Below are positions 25,609 to 34,213 of a stretch of DNA of 64,000 nucleotides, one piece after another. The notes under the pieces are model-generated. The model was not told where the DNA came from. It searched no databases and saw only the letters and a list, made by a program, of their open reading frames with translations. Made by a program: the position numbers and the translations under genes. Source of the DNA: Actinomadura xylanilytica (GTDB lineage: Bacteria > Actinomycetota > Actinomycetes > Streptosporangiales > Streptosporangiaceae); assembly GCF_030283145.1 (NCBI RefSeq), contig NZ_JASNWE010000001.1:62001-126000 (forward strand). Direction: 5' to 3'. How positions within the stretch are numbered: position 1 is the first letter of the stretch; the number at the start of each line of letters is the position of its first letter.

Positions 25609-26529
25609 ATGTCCGTCACGTTCACCGTCCCCGACAAGATCACCACGAGCTTCGTCGTCGCCACCGATTCCGATCCGGGTGAGCTTCCGTCCGCGGTCCG
25701 GCACAGGCTCACGGGCCCATTCGCGAAGGCCGCGGGCGAACGCCTCGGCACGCCCCAACTGGAGATCACCGGCTTCCGCGCGGCCGGCTCCCCCTGGAAT
25801 CTCGACAGCGTTGTCGGCGCCGACCTGGAGGAGGCGGGCAGGGCCAGGGAGGCCGGTCGGCACATCGGCGTCACCGCGACACTCGAGGTCGCCGACCTCC
25901 CTTTCGGGGTACAGGTCGCGCGCTCGGTGACCCGGGCGATCGCCGCGGCGGTGTCGGGAATCCCGGTCGACCTCGACACGGGCCGGGTCCTGCGGGCGCG
26001 GCCCGATCCCCGCGACGCCGAGGCCACCGGCTTCGTTTTGGCCGACGACTGGTTCTGCGCCCGGGCGCCGCTCTCTCCCACCCGGGGCCAGTGCACGGCG
26101 GACGAGGAGGAGATCAATGGATGCGCCTGTGTCGAGCTCACCACCCGCGGGCTTCGCCGGTTCGGCATCCCCGAACTTCGGATCGCCGATGTAGCGTGCG
26201 CGCACGACCTCGCTGCGCTCAACGTTCTGCGGACGACGGCGCAACGGCTGCTGCCCCACGGCACCCGCCCGGGCGAGCACACCACCGGCCCCGTCCTCTC
26301 ATTGGCGGGCAGCGACTTCTCCGCCTACTGGGGCAGCGGCGAGCCGATGTGGGACGACGGAACCGTCCCCGTCCACCTCTCACAACTGGAGCCGCTCCTG
26401 TTGGGAGTGGGGCCGCCCGCCGACTTCCCCGACACGATGAACGACTGGCTCTGGGACGACCTCCCGCCCATCCTGTACGAGCTGCTCAGCTGCGATCCCG
26501 ACCCGGCGCACCTGAGCTTCACCCCGTGA
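25609..26529 (+). CDS. Unrecognised actinobacterial protein, paralogue 2
   Basis: This 306-residue protein is the second member of the family seen at 14660-15676. It shares 'VTFTVPDKITTSFVVA', 'FGVQVARSVTRAIAAAVSGIPVDLDTGRVL', the Cys motif 'INGCACVELTTRGLRRFGIPEL', 'ACAHDLAALNVLRTTAQRLL', 'DFSAYWGSG' and 'PPADFPDTMNDWLW'. It is soluble and has no recognised catalytic motif. The ATG has CAGGAGG upstream. The shared leader 96 nt before the start links it in regulation to its paralogue and to the putative DNA-binding gene at 20244. Confidence 0.8.
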   Translation: MSVTFTVPDKITTSFVVATDSDPGELPSAVRHRLTGPFAKAAGERLGTPQLEITGFRAAGSPWNLDSVVGADLEEAGRAREAGRHIGVTATLEVADLPFGVQVARSVTRAIAAAVSGIPVDLDTGRVLRARPDPRDAEATGFVLADDWFCARAPLSPTRGQCTADEEEINGCACVELTTRGLRRFGIPELRIADVACAHDLAALNVLRTTAQRLLPHGTRPGEHTTGPVLSLAGSDFSAYWGSGEPMWDDGTVPVHLSQLEPLLLGVGPPADFPDTMNDWLWDDLPPILYELLSCDPDPAHLSFTP

Positions 26530-26639
26530 GCGGCCGCGGCCGGCACCCGTCGAAGACTGCCTGCTCGGACCGCCGGCGCATCGAGGGCCAACTGCGGAAC
26601 CGGTGTGCCCTTCGCCGGGGCTGACTAACGTCGGCTGCC

Positions 26640-27326
26640 ATGGACGACGATGAGGCACCTGGCTCTCTGGCGAAGGTACTGGCGGACGTCGCCGAAGAAC
26701 GGGCGGCCCAGGACCGGCTGTTCGGCGTGCAGGAGTTCCCCGACGGCAGCGGACCCGAGTACACCCCGCTGGCCGAGAAGGCCAAGCGGGAGTGCGCGAC
26801 CGCATCGTCGCGCGGGGACCTCACCTGGAGGCACGTGCTCACCGAGGAGTTCTACGAGGCGCTCGCCGAGTCCGAGCCGGGTCCGCTGCGGACGGAACTC
26901 GTCCAAACGGCGGCGGTGGCGGTGAAGTGGGTTCAGTCGATCGACCGCCGCCAGGGGGCGGCCGTCCACCGGAGCGGCCAGCACGGCAGGCACACCGAGA
27001 AACTGGTCCGTGACCGCATCCCCGAGATCATCCGCGCCGCGGGCAGGGAGGCCGATTCAAGGATCGCGGCGCCGGGCGAGCATCGAGCCCTGCTGCGCGC
27101 AAAACTGTACGAGGAGGCCGGCGAGTACGCGGCGAGCGGAGACCCGGCCGAGCTGGCCGACCTGCTGGAGGTCGTGCACGCACTGGCCGGCCTGCATGGC
27201 TTGACGCCCACCGATTTGGAGGAGCAGCGGGCAACGAAAGCCGCAGAACGCGGTGGATTCTCCGCTCGTCTCGTCCTGCGGCTTCCTCCACCGGAGAACG
27301 CCTCCGAAGCCGACCAGCGTGACTGA
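26640..27326 (+). CDS. Two-part protein with a MazG-like pyrophosphohydrolase domain
   Basis: The protein is 228 residues. The C-terminal half (from about residue 118) carries 'KLVRDRIPEII', 'LYEEAGEYAASGDPAELADLLEVVHALAG', the pattern of MazG-like/phosphoribosyl-ATP-type nucleotide pyrophosphohydrolases with the EExxE...D metal site partly kept (EEAGEY, ELADLLE). The N-terminal half ('ADVAEERAAQDRLFGVQEFPDGSG', 'LTEEFYEALAE', 'LVQTAAVAVKWVQSIDRR') resembles a separate MazG-like helical module often encoded alone. The likely role is cleaning up abnormal nucleotides, by inference. No clear ribosome site; ATG 26640 is the first in-frame start. Confidence 0.75.
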   Translation: MDDDEAPGSLAKVLADVAEERAAQDRLFGVQEFPDGSGPEYTPLAEKAKRECATASSRGDLTWRHVLTEEFYEALAESEPGPLRTELVQTAAVAVKWVQSIDRRQGAAVHRSGQHGRHTEKLVRDRIPEIIRAAGREADSRIAAPGEHRALLRAKLYEEAGEYAASGDPAELADLLEVVHALAGLHGLTPTDLEEQRATKAAERGGFSARLVLRLPPPENASEADQRD

Positions 27327-27403
27327 CAGTGTTCGAGAGGGGGCTCTTGATGCAGCAGTATCTGTAGTGTCCGGGACCTGCCGGGTCCTCGGAGGAGGTG
27401 TGC

Positions 27404-28171
27404 GTGTCGGTGCAATCTGCCCAGAGCGGTTCGGCGATGGTGAGAGGCCTGCAAGAAAGGGCGGCCCGGGCCCTTCCGGCGGAGCGCGTCGAGGAGGTCG
27501 AAGGGTGGTGGCTGCGCCATGCTCCGAGCTGTGCCTGGTGGGTGGGAACGGTGCTGCCGCATGGCGGTGCCGGGACGGGCGAACTGATGGGCCGGGTCGT
27601 CGAGGCCGAGGAGTTCTACGCCGGTCACGGCACGGCCGCATGGTTTCAGATCACCCCATCGGCGTGTCCGGAGGAACTCGACGCGGTCCTGGCAAAGCGC
27701 GGGTACCGCCGGGAGAGCTTGGCGTCCTTACAGGTGGCGCCCATGGCGCGTGTCCTCGAGCAGGTGCCGGCAGGCTCGCTGCGGGTCCGGTTGGAGAACC
27801 GTCCGACACGCGCCTGGTTCGAGGTCTGGCACGCTGTGAACGGTCATGGCGGGGAATGGGACATGCTCGGTCGTGTGGAGCGGCCGTCCGCCTACGCCTT
27901 AGCGATGATCGGAGACGATGTCGTGGCGGTGGGCCGCGCGGTCGCCGACACCGGCTGGGCGGGAGTGTTCGGTATGGCCACCCTTCCCCAGGCACGCGGG
28001 AGGGGCGCGGCCCGCAGCGTGCTCGCCGCGCTGTCCGGTTGGGCCGGCACGCACGAATCCGACCGCATGTACCTCCAGGTGGAGCGCGACAACATCCCTG
28101 CTCTCCGGTTGTATGAGCGCGCGGGATTCAGCGAGATATGCGGATACCACTACCGGACGGCGGAAGGGTGA
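27404..28171 (+). CDS. GNAT-family N-acetyltransferase
   Basis: A 255-residue protein with a divergent N-terminal half and a clear C-terminal GNAT domain: 'GVFGMATLPQARGRGAARSVLAALSGWA' includes the acetyl-CoA pyrophosphate-binding motif (ARGRGAA), and 'YLQVERDNIPALRLYERAGFSEICGYHYR' is the classic end of the fold. It transfers an acetyl group from acetyl-CoA to an amine; the acceptor is unknown. Start GTG 27404 is favoured over GTG 27398 because GGAGGAGG lies at proper distance. Confidence 0.88.
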   Translation: MSVQSAQSGSAMVRGLQERAARALPAERVEEVEGWWLRHAPSCAWWVGTVLPHGGAGTGELMGRVVEAEEFYAGHGTAAWFQITPSACPEELDAVLAKRGYRRESLASLQVAPMARVLEQVPAGSLRVRLENRPTRAWFEVWHAVNGHGGEWDMLGRVERPSAYALAMIGDDVVAVGRAVADTGWAGVFGMATLPQARGRGAARSVLAALSGWAGTHESDRMYLQVERDNIPALRLYERAGFSEICGYHYRTAEG

Positions 28172-28331
28172 GCCGCCGACTCTCTCCCGGTCGGAGTGTC
28201 GTCACAGCCATTTCGTTCACGCAAACGATGTGCAGGTCGCCTCGGGAGGACGGTGAGCTCGTCGTATCTGCACTCGATCGCCGGTCGCGCTCGAGCCGGT
28301 CGATCACGCGATCCGCAGCGCCACCGGTCGG

Positions 28332-28922
28332 TCAACCGGCGCCGATCCGTCCGGCCAGCTCGGCGTTCAAAGGGTAGACGCGCTCAGGTGGAAGGAGGTC
28401 CTTCGCCTTCGCGGTCCGGCCGTCCTGGACCAACCTGTGGATCTTGCGCACGAGCGGCGTACGATCCTCGATCCCGAGAATCCAGTCATCGACGTACCGG
28501 TGGACGATGTGCCGGCTCAGCCCGATCTGGATGCTCCGGGCCTCCCGCTTCTCTCCGCGCAGACTGCGCTCCGGGTCCCACTGCACGTGGACGACGGCCT
28601 CGGCGAACCGCGCCCGCCACTCGTCCTTGGTGCGGAAGACCCGCCGGTCCGGATCGGTCGGCACGGCCTGGGCAAGCGCCTCCTCCCAGCCGGACCTGCT
28701 GATCCGCACAGCAAGGATCATCTCCTGCCCCGGCCGGCGGGCCCAGTTGCTCCGTGCCATCAGCCAGAGGAACGACGGTTTGACCCATGTCATCCGGCCA
28801 CGGGAGAACGGCGGGACGAACGTGCCGTGCTCGACGGCCGGTCGGCCGATCTCCGGCCGGTACGCCTGGTAGACGGTGATCGCGTCGCGGTCGTACTCGG
28901 CGCGGATCTCGCGTGTCCCCAT
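28332..28922 (-). CDS. DUF4291 family protein
   Basis: The 196-residue protein matches DUF4291: 'REIRAEYDRDAITVYQAYRPEIGRPAVEHG', 'RMTWVKPSFLWLMARSNWARRPGQEMILAVRISRSGWEE', 'VQWDPERSLRGEKREARSIQIGLSRHIVHRYVDDWI'. The family is widespread, of unknown function, and conserved Arg, Trp and Tyr residues suggest nucleotide or nucleic-acid chemistry, but this is unproven. ATG 28922 has AAGGAG 8 nt upstream. It is unlinked in function to the two-component genes beyond it. Confidence 0.88.
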   Translation of the reverse strand: MGTREIRAEYDRDAITVYQAYRPEIGRPAVEHGTFVPPFSRGRMTWVKPSFLWLMARSNWARRPGQEMILAVRISRSGWEEALAQAVPTDPDRRVFRTKDEWRARFAEAVVHVQWDPERSLRGEKREARSIQIGLSRHIVHRYVDDWILGIEDRTPLVRKIHRLVQDGRTAKAKDLLPPERVYPLNAELAGRIGAG

Positions 28923-29081
28923 CACATCGGCTCCTTGATCAGAGGCGTTCACCGTGCCCGAACGCGCCCTCGTGATCAATCGGATTTCCACGGTCGCGGC
29001 CCCACTGCTGTGGCGTTCCACCGTTGCGCTGCCCGCCGGTGCGGTGCCGCTGCACGGCCACGCGGCCGGGACGCTGCGGGG

Positions 29082-29750
29082 TCAGCGAGGGCGGACGAGA
29101 CCGGTCTCGTAGGCGGCGATGACCAGCTGGGCGCGGTCGCGGGCGTGGAGCTTGGCCAGCAGGTGCCCGATGTGGGTCTTCACCGTGGCCGGGCTGAGGC
29201 ACAGGTGCTCGGCGAGTTCAGCGTTGGAGAGACCGCGGGCGATCAAGGTGAGCACTTCGCGTTCGCGGCCGGTCACCCCGTCGAGGCCCGGTGGCGGGGC
29301 GGGCACGGGGCCGGGGCGGCGGACGAACTCGCCGATCAGTCGGCGGGTCACACTGGGAGCCAGCAGCGCCTCACCGGCCGCGACAACGCGGACGGCCGAC
29401 AGCAGGTCGGCGGGTGGGGTGTCCTTCAACAGGAAGCCGCTGGCGCCCGCGCGGAGCGCCGAGTACACATACGCGTCGAGGTCGAACGTGGTGAGGATCA
29501 GCACCCGGACCCCGGGCACGCCGTCCGGACCACAGATACGGCGCGTCGCCTCGATTCCATCCATCTCGGGCATTCGTACGTCCATGAGCACGACGTCGGG
29601 CCGCTCGCTCCCGGCGAGCGCGACGGCCTCGGCCCCGGTGCCGGCCTCGCCCACGGTCGTCAGGCCCGGCGCGGTCTCGATCAGGATGCGGAAGCTGCCG
29701 CGCAGAAGCGCCTGGTCGTCGGCGACCAGGACCCGGACCGGTTCGGTCAC
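29082..29750 (-). CDS. NarL/LuxR-type response regulator
   Basis: The 222-residue protein has an N-terminal receiver domain (RVLVADDQALLRG, phospho-acceptor Asp in VVLMDVRMPEMDG near residue 54, ILTTFDLDAYV, and the Lys in FLLKDT) and a C-terminal LuxR HTH (VTGREREVLTLIARGLSNAELAEHLCLSPATVKTHIGHLL, about residues 155-195). Phosphorylated by the kinase encoded just upstream, it would control target promoters, most likely the divergent ABC exporter. Its start overlaps the kinase stop by 4 bp (ATGA). Confidence 0.95.
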   Translation of the reverse strand: MTEPVRVLVADDQALLRGSFRILIETAPGLTTVGEAGTGAEAVALAGSERPDVVLMDVRMPEMDGIEATRRICGPDGVPGVRVLILTTFDLDAYVYSALRAGASGFLLKDTPPADLLSAVRVVAAGEALLAPSVTRRLIGEFVRRPGPVPAPPPGLDGVTGREREVLTLIARGLSNAELAEHLCLSPATVKTHIGHLLAKLHARDRAQLVIAAYETGLVRPR

Positions 29751-30964
29751 TCACCACTCCCCGGCTCGTACGGCAGGCTGGCCGACACCGCGAACCCGCC
29801 CTCCGGCCTGGGGCCCGCGGTGAAGGCACCGCCGTACATCATGACGCGTTCGCGCATGCCGATGAGCCCGTGGCCCTCACTCGGCGCGGAACCGCCCGGC
29901 AGTACGCGCACGCCCGGGCCGTCATCGTCGACCTCGATACGCACGCGCTTTCCGTCCGATTCGACCAGGACGCGGCAGTGTGCGGGGGCGGCGTGCTTGA
30001 CGACATTGGTCACCGCCTCTTGGACGATGCGGTACGCCGACATGGCGACGCCTTCGGGCAGGTCGGCGGCGCTCAGCCGGAGGTCCACCCGAACGCCGGC
30101 CATCGCGGCCCGTTCTGCGATGCCCGCCAGGCCGGCGAGGCCCGGCGCCGGTGCGAGGTCGGCCTCAGGGGTGACGACGGGGGCGTCCCCCGCCCCGGAG
30201 TCGTCCCCAGGGGCGGTGCGGAGGACTCCGAGGAGATGCCGCATCTCAGTGAGCGTGCTCCGGCTGGTTGACTCGATGACGCGCAGCGCGTCCAGCGCCT
30301 CCTCTGGCCGGGCCTCCGCGACATGTACGGCGACGCCCGCCTTGACCGCGATCAGGCTCATGCTGTGCGCGACCACGTCGTGCAGTTCGCGGGCGATCCG
30401 GAGCCGTTCGCCGGTCACGGCGCGGTCGGCGAGTTGCCGCGCCGAGTGCGTGGCGTGTGCGCGACGTTCGCGGACGGCGCGTCCGAGCGTCCACGATCCG
30501 CCGAGGACCGCGAGACCGAGCAGCACCATGATGGTCTGCTCGGCCTGCCAGTCCTTGGGGCCGGCGATCGCGCCCCCGAACAGCACGAGCACGCTCAGCC
30601 CCCCGATCAGCGGCGTCGGGATCCAGCGCCGGCGGGGCGCGGTGAGCGCGACGGGGTAGAGCGCGTACGCGAGGGCTGCGAACGCCTCACGCGGCAGCTG
30701 GAGCGGCAACGAGAGCAGAGCCATGACGAATACCGCGACGAGCACCGGGACCGGCCACAGGCGCCGTACGGCGAGCGGCAGACCGGTCGCCGCCACCACG
30801 AGGGACTCGATGGCGGCCGGTGCGGGCCCGGCGCCGCGGTCCGGCCGTCCGGCGAAGCTCAGGAGGAGCAGGGTGCAGAAGACGGCGACGGCGGCGTCCA
30901 GGCCGATCAGCTGACGTCCGGTGAGCCGCCGGAGGAACGGGGAGCGCAGCTCGGGATCGTTCAC
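29747..30964 (-). CDS. Two-component sensor histidine kinase (HisKA_3)
   Basis: The 405-residue membrane kinase has four to six N-terminal membrane segments (residues ~20-150), a HisKA_3 dimerisation helix with the phosphorylated His (RIARELHDVVAHSMSLI, about residue 200), and a C-terminal ATPase domain with AAYRIVQEAVTNVVKHA-like N box (seen as MSAYRIVQEAVTNVVKHA), DDDGPG and GHGLIGMRERV. It has no large outside domain, like the DesK/LiaS-type sensors of envelope or antibiotic stress. GTG 30964 is the likely start; the ribosome site is poor. It is divergent from the ABC exporter it probably controls. Confidence 0.92.
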   Translation of the reverse strand: MNDPELRSPFLRRLTGRQLIGLDAAVAVFCTLLLLSFAGRPDRGAGPAPAAIESLVVAATGLPLAVRRLWPVPVLVAVFVMALLSLPLQLPREAFAALAYALYPVALTAPRRRWIPTPLIGGLSVLVLFGGAIAGPKDWQAEQTIMVLLGLAVLGGSWTLGRAVRERRAHATHSARQLADRAVTGERLRIARELHDVVAHSMSLIAVKAGVAVHVAEARPEEALDALRVIESTSRSTLTEMRHLLGVLRTAPGDDSGAGDAPVVTPEADLAPAPGLAGLAGIAERAAMAGVRVDLRLSAADLPEGVAMSAYRIVQEAVTNVVKHAAPAHCRVLVESDGKRVRIEVDDDGPGVRVLPGGSAPSEGHGLIGMRERVMMYGGAFTAGPRPEGGFAVSASLPYEPGSGE

Positions 30965-31130
30965 GCCCCGACCGTATCCGCCCCGGTCCGGGGCCGCCTC
31001 GGAGCGGAGGACGTCAGCCTCTGGTCCGAAGCGCGGACGGGGGGCGACGCGATGTCCGCCCTGGAGGCGAGGCATGGGGCCAGCCCTCCATCCGATGCGC
31101 CGGGACCCGTCGCGCAGCACCGTTGACGGC

Positions 31131-32093
31131 ATGATCGAAGTACATGAGCTGACCAAGCGCTACGGGGGCACCGTCGCCGTGGACGGCCTGTCGTTCCGAG
31201 TGAGGCCCGGGTCCGTGACGGGCTTCCTCGGTCCGAACGGCGCAGGCAAGTCGACGACCATGCGCGTGCTGCTGGGCCTCGACGCGGCGACCTCGGGCGA
31301 AGCGCTGATCGACGGAGGCCGCTACCGGGACCTGCGCCGCCCGATGCTCTCGGTGGGTGCGCTGCTGGACGCGGGCGCGGTGCACGGTGGGCGCAGCGCG
31401 TTCGACCATCTGGGCTGGCTCGCGCGCAGTAACGGGCTCGGGACCGCGCGGGTGGCGGCGGTCCTGGAACGCGTCGGGCTCGCCGGGGTCGCCCGCAAGC
31501 GCGTCGGCGGATTCTCCTTGGGGATGAGGCAGCGGCTCGGGATCGCGGCGGCGCTGCTCGGCGATCCCGGCGTGCTGCTGTTCGACGAACCGGTGAACGG
31601 CCTGGACCCCGACGGCGTGCGCTGGATCCGCGAGCTGATGCGGACGCTCGCGGCCGAGGGGCGCACGGTGCTGATCTCGAGTCATCTGATGAGCGAGATG
31701 GAGCTCACCGCCGATCAGCTGGTCATCATCGGCCGCGGCCGGCTGATCGCCGACACCTCGGTGCGGGAACTCGCCGAACGGTTCCGCCGCGGCGTGCTGG
31801 TACGGACGCCGCGTCCCGCCGACCTGATCGGCGTCCTCACCACCGCAGGCGGGATCGTGGACACGACCCCCGTCGGGGTGGGCGTACGCACTGACGCCGG
31901 GAACGCCGCGTTCACGGTGACGGGGCTCGACGTCACTCAGATCGGTGACCGTGCCGCCGCCCACGGAATCCCGCTGTACGAGGTAACTCCGCGGAGCGCT
32001 TCGCTGGAGGAGGCGTACATGGAACTGACGGCTGCGGACACCGAATACGGCGCGCTCGGCAGGACGCCGGCAGCGGCCAGGGGCGACGCGTGA
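31131..32093 (+). CDS. ABC transporter ATP-binding protein (exporter type)
   Basis: This 320-residue protein is the energising subunit of an ABC-2 exporter: Walker [10 protein letters not shown] (residues ~37-45), Q-loop region replaced by 'LDAGAVHGGRSAFDHL', signature GGFSLGMRQRLGIA, Walker B LLFDEPVNGLDPDG, and H-loop ISSHLMSEME. The C-terminal ~100 residues are the regulatory extension seen in bacitracin/lantibiotic-type ATPases. It overlaps the next gene. Located divergently from a two-component system, the usual arrangement for peptide-antibiotic resistance modules. Confidence 0.93.
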   Translation: MIEVHELTKRYGGTVAVDGLSFRVRPGSVTGFLGPNGAGKSTTMRVLLGLDAATSGEALIDGGRYRDLRRPMLSVGALLDAGAVHGGRSAFDHLGWLARSNGLGTARVAAVLERVGLAGVARKRVGGFSLGMRQRLGIAAALLGDPGVLLFDEPVNGLDPDGVRWIRELMRTLAAEGRTVLISSHLMSEMELTADQLVIIGRGRLIADTSVRELAERFRRGVLVRTPRPADLIGVLTTAGGIVDTTPVGVGVRTDAGNAAFTVTGLDVTQIGDRAAAHGIPLYEVTPRSASLEEAYMELTAADTEYGALGRTPAAARGDA

Positions 32094-32869
32094 TGGTCGA
32101 CGTCCTCGCGTCGGAGTGGCGGAAGCTGCGTTCAGTACGGTCGACCCTGTACGTGCTCGGTACGGTCGCGGCGTTCCTGCTGCTGTGCGCCCTGTGGTGC
32201 TGGTACCTGCGTGGCTACTGGGACGGGCTCACGCCAGAGCGCCAGGCCCATGCCAAGGCCGCCGCCGCTGCACAGCCGCTGCTACTGGCTCTGCCAGTGT
32301 GCGGCACGGTGCTCGGGGCGGTCGCCATCACCTCGGAGTACGCGACCGGCATGATCCGCGCGAGTCTGGCGGCGGTCCCGCGACGCGGGACGCTGTTCGC
32401 GGCGAAGGCCGCTGTTGTGGGCGCTCTGATGCTCGGCGCGGGCGTGGTGAGCATGGCCGCGGCGGCCCTCGTGGGCGAGGCCATCGTTGGGAAGAGGCCG
32501 ATACCCGCGTTCGAAATGCCGCTGGCCGACCAGGCGGCCCACGTGCTGAGCTTCGGGCTGCTGACCGCCGCCACGGCGCTGATGGCGTTCGGTGCCGGCG
32601 CGGTGCTGAGATCCACCGCAGGGACCATCTCCACGTTGCTGGCCCTACTGCTGGTACTGCCGCCGGTGCTGAACCTCCTGCCCGGCCCATGGGGCGATCG
32701 ACTGTGGGCAGTGCTGCCCGCCAGCCTCGCCGAGCAGATGGCCTTGGCACCAGGTGCCAGTCCCGATTCCGGTCCCTTGTCTCCAGCGGTGGCTTGTGGG
32801 GTGCTCGTCGCGTACATCGCGGTCGCGCTCGGCGCTGGGGCGTTCTCGTTCATCCGGAGGGACTCATAA
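32090..32869 (+). CDS. ABC-2 type exporter membrane protein 1
   Basis: A 259-residue protein with six hydrophobic segments. It opens with the conserved 'VLASEWRKLRSVRSTLYVLG' N-terminus and contains 'ITSEYATGMIRASLAAVPRRGTLFAAKA', the typical loop of ABC-2 permeases of this class. The start is GTG 32090 or ATG 32093, overlapping the ATPase stop. It is similar to the next protein, so the two likely arose by duplication and form the heterodimeric channel for the ATPase encoded before them. Confidence 0.92.
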   Translation: MMVDVLASEWRKLRSVRSTLYVLGTVAAFLLLCALWCWYLRGYWDGLTPERQAHAKAAAAAQPLLLALPVCGTVLGAVAITSEYATGMIRASLAAVPRRGTLFAAKAAVVGALMLGAGVVSMAAAALVGEAIVGKRPIPAFEMPLADQAAHVLSFGLLTAATALMAFGAGAVLRSTAGTISTLLALLLVLPPVLNLLPGPWGDRLWAVLPASLAEQMALAPGASPDSGPLSPAVACGVLVAYIAVALGAGAFSFIRRDS

Positions 32870-32877
32870 AAGCCAGT

Positions 32878-33657
32878 ATGGCAACGGTGGTCGCGGCGGA
32901 GTGGTGGAAGCTGCGCACAGTCAGGTCGACGTACTGGATTCTCGCGATACCCGCCGCGTTCGTAGGCCTGATGACGCTGCTGGCAGTGCAGGTCGTGCAC
33001 ATCTGGGACGGGATGACTCCAGAGCGCCGTGCCGAATTCGGCATGAGCTCGCTGGCGGACCAGGTCATCTGGGTGGCCGGTCCGTGCCTAGCGGTTCTGG
33101 GCGTGCTCGCCGTCACCTCCGAGTACCGCTCCGGGATGATCCGCGTGAGCCTCACCGCCGTCCCGCAGAGGCGGACGCTGCTCATGGCGAAGGCCGCGAC
33201 GATCGGGGCGGTGGCCCTCGGCACCGGGCTGACGGTCGCACTCGCGACCTTCTTCATCACCCGGGCGATCGTCGGCGACCGGCCCATCCGCGGTCAGTCG
33301 CCCTCCATGTCCGGTGAGCTGCCCGGTGTGGTCGTGGGCGGCGCCTCGGTCGCCGTCTACGCGCTGCTCGGGCTCGCTCTCGCGGTCCTGCTCCGGTCGA
33401 CGGCGGGGGCGATCGTGTCGATCGCGTTTCTGTGGCACATCCTGCCGGTCATCGTCGTGAACGTGCCTGCACCATGGGACGCACGAATCGGCTCGGTCAT
33501 GCTGAGCGGGCTGGCGGCCCAGGTGACGGGCGACACGGGCAAGGGCTCCATCTACGGGACGCTGCTGCCACCGGGCGCGGCGCTCGTCATCTTGCTGGCC
33601 TACGCGGTTGTGCCTCTCGCCGCAGCCGCGTACACGCTGGGCCGCCGCGACGCGTGA
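32878..33657 (+). CDS. ABC-2 type exporter membrane protein 2
   Basis: A 259-residue paralogue of the preceding permease with the same plan: 'VVAAEWWKLRTVRSTYWIL', 'GMTPERRAEFGM', 'VTSEYRSGMIRVSLTAVPQRRTLLMAKA', six membrane segments and a C-terminal 'YTLGRRDA'. It starts 8 bp after the first permease. Together with the ATPase and the divergent two-component system it forms an exporter module for an unknown toxic peptide, lipid or antibiotic. The gene ends before a large hairpin. Confidence 0.92.
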   Translation: MATVVAAEWWKLRTVRSTYWILAIPAAFVGLMTLLAVQVVHIWDGMTPERRAEFGMSSLADQVIWVAGPCLAVLGVLAVTSEYRSGMIRVSLTAVPQRRTLLMAKAATIGAVALGTGLTVALATFFITRAIVGDRPIRGQSPSMSGELPGVVVGGASVAVYALLGLALAVLLRSTAGAIVSIAFLWHILPVIVVNVPAPWDARIGSVMLSGLAAQVTGDTGKGSIYGTLLPPGAALVILLAYAVVPLAAAAYTLGRRDA

Positions 33658-33668
33658 GGTCGCCCCCC

Positions 33669-33750
33669 GCCACCAGATCCCGCCCGTCCCGCCCGTCCCT
33701 CCGCAGCGTGCATGACACTGCGGCGGGACGGCGTGCCGGGATCTGGTGGC
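33669..33750. terminator. Large hairpin between convergent genes
   Basis: Perfect 14-bp outer arms (33669-33682 and 33737-33750, GCCACCAGATCCCG and its complement) enclose partly paired GC-rich inner DNA. It lies between the exporter operon and the convergent RaiA-like gene and should terminate both. Confidence 0.75.
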
Positions 33751-33772
33751 AGCGGGAGCACCGGACGCCCGG

Positions 33773-34087
33773 TCAGCCGGCTCGCAAGAAGGCCGCACGA
33801 ACCGAGAGGCGATCCTCGAGCAGTCCGATGGCTTCGGGCAGGTCAGGTGCGGCGGCCTGGGCGCGGACCCTTCCGCCGTCGAAGTCCACGATGGCCTGGA
33901 CCAGAGCGGGACGGGGCAGGGAGGCATCGGCCAGGACGCTGAGGGTCACCCTGATCGAGGTGACCTCGGCGGAGACCTCGGCCAACGCCCCACGGACGGC
34001 CCGCCTCGCGGCATCTCTCACGGCCTCGGGGACGTTACCCGAGGTCAGGAACCGGATCTCGGGCAACGCACGAATGGTCGAGTTCAT
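33773..34087 (-). CDS. Short RaiA/HPF-like (S30EA N-domain) protein
   Basis: The 104-residue protein resembles the N-terminal domain of actinobacterial ribosome hibernation factors: 'IRFLTSGNVPEAVRDAARRAVRGAL', 'IRVTLSVLADASLPRPALVQAIVDFDGGRVRAQAAAPDLPEAIGLLEDRL'. In full-length family members a C-terminal dimerisation domain of over 100 residues follows; it is missing here, with a clean stop. It may act like a short-form YfiA/HPF or regulate the long form. ATG 34087 has GGGGGAG upstream. It may be cotranscribed after the PPOX gene, 126 bp away. Confidence 0.65.
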   Translation of the reverse strand: MNSTIRALPEIRFLTSGNVPEAVRDAARRAVRGALAEVSAEVTSIRVTLSVLADASLPRPALVQAIVDFDGGRVRAQAAAPDLPEAIGLLEDRLSVRAAFLRAG

Positions 34088-34213
34088 GTTCTCCCCCAGG
34101 AGCGCTGTTACGGTCGTCCTCCACCGGCGCCGCAGCGTCACCGCGTGCACGGCGCCTCCTGTTGGAGACGTCCGGCCCGCCCCCGGGTTCACCCCGTCCA
34201 GACGAGAGCTTCG

